The notes below the pieces were generated by a model that had not been told where the DNA came from, made no database searches, and saw only the letters and a list, made by a program, of their open reading frames with translations. DNA of 7,188 nt from Planctomycetaceae bacterium (lineage in GTDB: Bacteria > Planctomycetota > Planctomycetia > Pirellulales > Thermoguttaceae). Positions 5,957 through 7,188 of this stretch are shown in pieces. A program made the position numbers and the translations under genes. Location: assembly GCA_003509805.1 (NCBI GenBank), contig DOMV01000272.1:1-7188 (forward strand), given 5' to 3'. The stretch's first letter is position 1. Each line of letters opens with the position of its first letter.

Positions 5957-5984
5957 GGTGTTTATTGTTCCGTTAATAAACACC
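5957..5984. repeat. Perfect 10-bp inverted repeat upstream of the methyltransferase
   Basis: GGTGTTTATT (5957-5966) and AATAAACACC (5975-5984) are exact inverted repeats with an 8-bp spacer. The element lies where similarity to HdrA fades, and its arms and spacer overlap the predicted -35 region of the methyltransferase promoter. It could be an operator for a dimeric regulator, an RNA hairpin, or a scar of the insertion junction. Confidence 0.7.
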
Positions 5985-5992
5985 CATATAAA
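5965..5992 (+). promoter_or_regulatory. Candidate promoter of the methyltransferase
   Basis: TTGTTC (5965-5970), a 16-bp spacer and TATAAA (5987-5992) form a moderate sigma70-like promoter. It would start transcription around 5999-6000, only about 5 nt before the ATG at 6005, giving a nearly leaderless mRNA. This fits the absence of an SD. The promoter sits inside the 10-bp inverted repeat region. Confidence 0.4.
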
Positions 5993-6004
5993 GAACAGTA
6001 ATAG

Positions 6005-7150
6005 ATGATACAACGTACATTTTTCGGAGATGCAATCATTCAACCGCCGCAAACAGAAGGAATCAAATATGCCGGTTCAAAATTGAAACTGCTGCCGCAA
6101 ATCCTCGGCCTGATTGCAAAAACAGATGCCCAAACAGTCCTGGACGGTTTTTCCGGCTCCACCCGCGTTTCGCAGGCTTTGGCACAATCAGGATACCGTG
6201 TCACCTCGAATGACCTTGCCGTTTGGTCAAGCGTATTGGCAACCTGTTATTTGAAAAACAATAAGAAACCGGAGAACTATCAACCACTGATCGACCACCT
6301 GAACGCCGTGAATCCGCGGGATGGTTGGTTTACCGAACACTACGGCGGCAGTCCGAACGATGGTTTGTCCATTCAAGACGATGGCCTGAAAAAACCGTGG
6401 CAGATACACAACACGAGAAAACTCGATGGTATTCGAGAAGAGATGGAGCGTCTGAAATTGGACGAGGCGGATAAATCCGTCGCCCTGACTTCGTTGATGT
6501 ACGCGCTCGACGAGGTTGACAGCACGCTCGGTCATTTCGCGTCCTACTTGGCCGAGTGGTCGCCGCGTTCGTACAAATCGATGAAATTACGAGTGCCGAA
6601 ATTGTTCGTGAACAAAGAGAAGCACGTAGTTTTGCATGGCGATATTTTTGAGGCAATAAAAAATCGAAAATTCGACTTGGCCTATTTTGATCCGCCTTAC
6701 GGTTCCAACAACGAGAAAATGCCGCCTTCACGGGTTCGGTACCAATCGTATTACCATGTTTGGACGACCGTTTGTTTGAATGACCGGCCAGAATTGTTCG
6801 GTAAAGCGAAAAGACGGGTTGACACGTCCGACGTTGTGGCGGGGTCGATTTTTGAAGAATTCCGACGCAATGAGCAAGGACGGTTTATTGCAACGGAAGC
6901 TATTGATCGCCTTATTCGTGCCGTGGACGCCAAATACATCATTTTATCGTACAGCAGCGGCGGCCGGGCGACGGCGGAGGAACTCGCGGAAACATTGGAA
7001 AACAACGGCACTCTTTTGGAAACGCTTGAGCTCGATTACAAAAAGAACGTGATGGCTGATATGAAGTGGACAAACGAGTGGCTCCGCGAAGCGGAAAAAC
7101 CGAACCGGGAATTTTTATTTCTTATTGAAAAAACGACACAGACACAATAA
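6005..7150 (+). CDS. D12-class adenine-N6 DNA methyltransferase
   Basis: This intact 381-residue protein has alpha-class (D12) methyltransferase motifs in the proper order. Motif X is KYAGSKLKLLPQI (21-33), the AdoMet-binding motif I is DGFSGSTRVS (47-56), with SND at 68-70 matching the acidic motif II position. The catalytic motif IV is FDPPYGS (228-234), and its DPPY indicates methylation of the N6 of adenine. The variable region between about 85 and 205 would hold the target-recognition domain; the recognised sequence cannot be read off. No restriction endonuclease gene is adjacent: upstream is the HdrA-like fragment and downstream, after 20 bp, an hdrA start. It therefore looks like a solitary methyltransferase or one left over from a restriction-modification system. 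ATG 6005 is chosen because motif X follows 20 residues later. Base composition is less GC-rich than hdrB, consistent with acquisition. Confidence 0.93.
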   Translation: MIQRTFFGDAIIQPPQTEGIKYAGSKLKLLPQILGLIAKTDAQTVLDGFSGSTRVSQALAQSGYRVTSNDLAVWSSVLATCYLKNNKKPENYQPLIDHLNAVNPRDGWFTEHYGGSPNDGLSIQDDGLKKPWQIHNTRKLDGIREEMERLKLDEADKSVALTSLMYALDEVDSTLGHFASYLAEWSPRSYKSMKLRVPKLFVNKEKHVVLHGDIFEAIKNRKFDLAYFDPPYGSNNEKMPPSRVRYQSYYHVWTTVCLNDRPELFGKAKRRVDTSDVVAGSIFEEFRRNEQGRFIATEAIDRLIRAVDAKYIILSYSSGGRATAEELAETLENNGTLLETLELDYKKNVMADMKWTNEWLREAEKPNREFLFLIEKTTQTQ

Positions 7151-7170
7151 CCAACTAACCATAACCTCCC

Positions 7171-7188
7171 ATGAAAATCGGCGTTTTT
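7171..7188 (+). CDS. hdrA: Probable hdrA start (only six codons in the window)
   Basis: The last 18 bases encode M-K-I-G-V-F, the usual opening of HdrA proteins (MKIGVFxCxCG). Fifteen of the 18 bases match the start of the HdrA-like fragment at 5852. HdrA is the FAD- and ferredoxin-containing electron-bifurcating subunit that completes hdrC and hdrB upstream. There is no SD; the preceding 20 bases are A/C/T-rich, as before hdrB. Six codons alone would be weak evidence; the call rests on the hdrCB context and the upstream fragment. Confidence 0.55.

Larger units (their letters stand above)
5852..6001 (+). pseudogene. HdrA N-terminal fragment
   Basis: This 49-codon open frame begins MKTGVFTCWCGERC and continues ARTVDCEKVSEEVARIGGVYCSVNK before ending at TAA 5999-6001. 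The CWCG near the N-terminus (C8, C10) and the TVDCEKVxEEVAxIxGV block are typical of the HdrA N-terminal domain, which normally exceeds 600 residues with FAD and ferredoxin domains; none of these follow. Compared with the usual CWCGxNIxxTVD spacing, about four extra residues (around 13-18) are present, and similarity fades after residue 43, where the Cys-containing KYMCS block should be. I read it as a displaced or duplicated 5' end of hdrA. A real hdrA start appears at 7171, with 15 of 18 visible bases identical. There is no SD; the frame ends 3 bp before the methyltransferase ATG. Expression as a short peptide cannot be excluded. Confidence 0.72.

Noticed and set aside
5687..6052. Minus-strand open frame of 121 codons with a hydrophobic N-terminus
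   Set aside because: It runs antisense to the HdrA-like fragment and through two hairpin repeats, and no homology is recognisable.
1..7188. CRISPR array, tRNA or rRNA genes
   Set aside because: No regularly spaced repeat with unique spacers and no recognisable tRNA or rRNA sequence was seen. The tandem heptamers at 2414-2448 are too short and have no spacers.

Overview
The window looks like part of the chromosome of an anaerobic bacterium. It carries a heterodisulfide-reductase (Hdr) gene set that an accessory island has split. The Hdr genes are GC-rich. Nearly all start codons lack a Shine-Dalgarno (SD) sequence, and the intergenic DNA is full of palindromic repeats. SD-poor starts plus such repeats remind me of Planctomycetes/Verrucomicrobia/Lentisphaerae-like or candidate-phylum genomes, but that is an impression from memory and no marker gene is present to settle it.

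Layout. (1) 1-1308, minus strand: most of an FAD-dependent flavoprotein of the fumarate reductase/succinate dehydrogenase flavoprotein superfamily, with its C-terminus outside the window. (2) 1309-1782: divergent intergenic region with a good sigma70-type promoter (1675-1703) for the rightward genes and a plausible -10 box for the flavoprotein. (3) 1783-3301: hdrC (two 4Fe-4S clusters) and hdrB (two CCG modules), separated by 79 bp that hold heptamer repeats. (4) 3302-5851: accessory block. It has a nested palindromic element, a GIY-YIG gene broken by an in-frame TAA, a DUF4160/DUF2442 pair bracketed by 23-bp direct repeats, and a class 3 lipase gene with two frameshifts, bracketed by inverted copies of a 26-nt palindrome. 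(5) 5852-6001: a fragment resembling the N-terminus of HdrA. (6) 6005-7150: an intact D12-class adenine-N6 DNA methyltransferase. (7) 7171 to the window end: an ORF beginning M-K-I-G-V-F, most likely the start of the working hdrA.

How it fits together. HdrA, HdrB and HdrC normally form one complex: HdrA is the flavin/FeS bifurcating subunit, HdrC the electron relay and HdrB the thiol/disulfide catalytic subunit. Here hdrCB and hdrA appear to have been one unit into which about 3.9 kb was inserted. The HdrA-like fragment directly before the methyltransferase, with a second hdrA start directly after it, suggests an insertion that displaced or duplicated the hdrA 5' end. The divergent flavoprotein is a possible physiological partner of the Hdr complex. 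Several island genes are decaying, while the methyltransferase and the DUF pair are intact.
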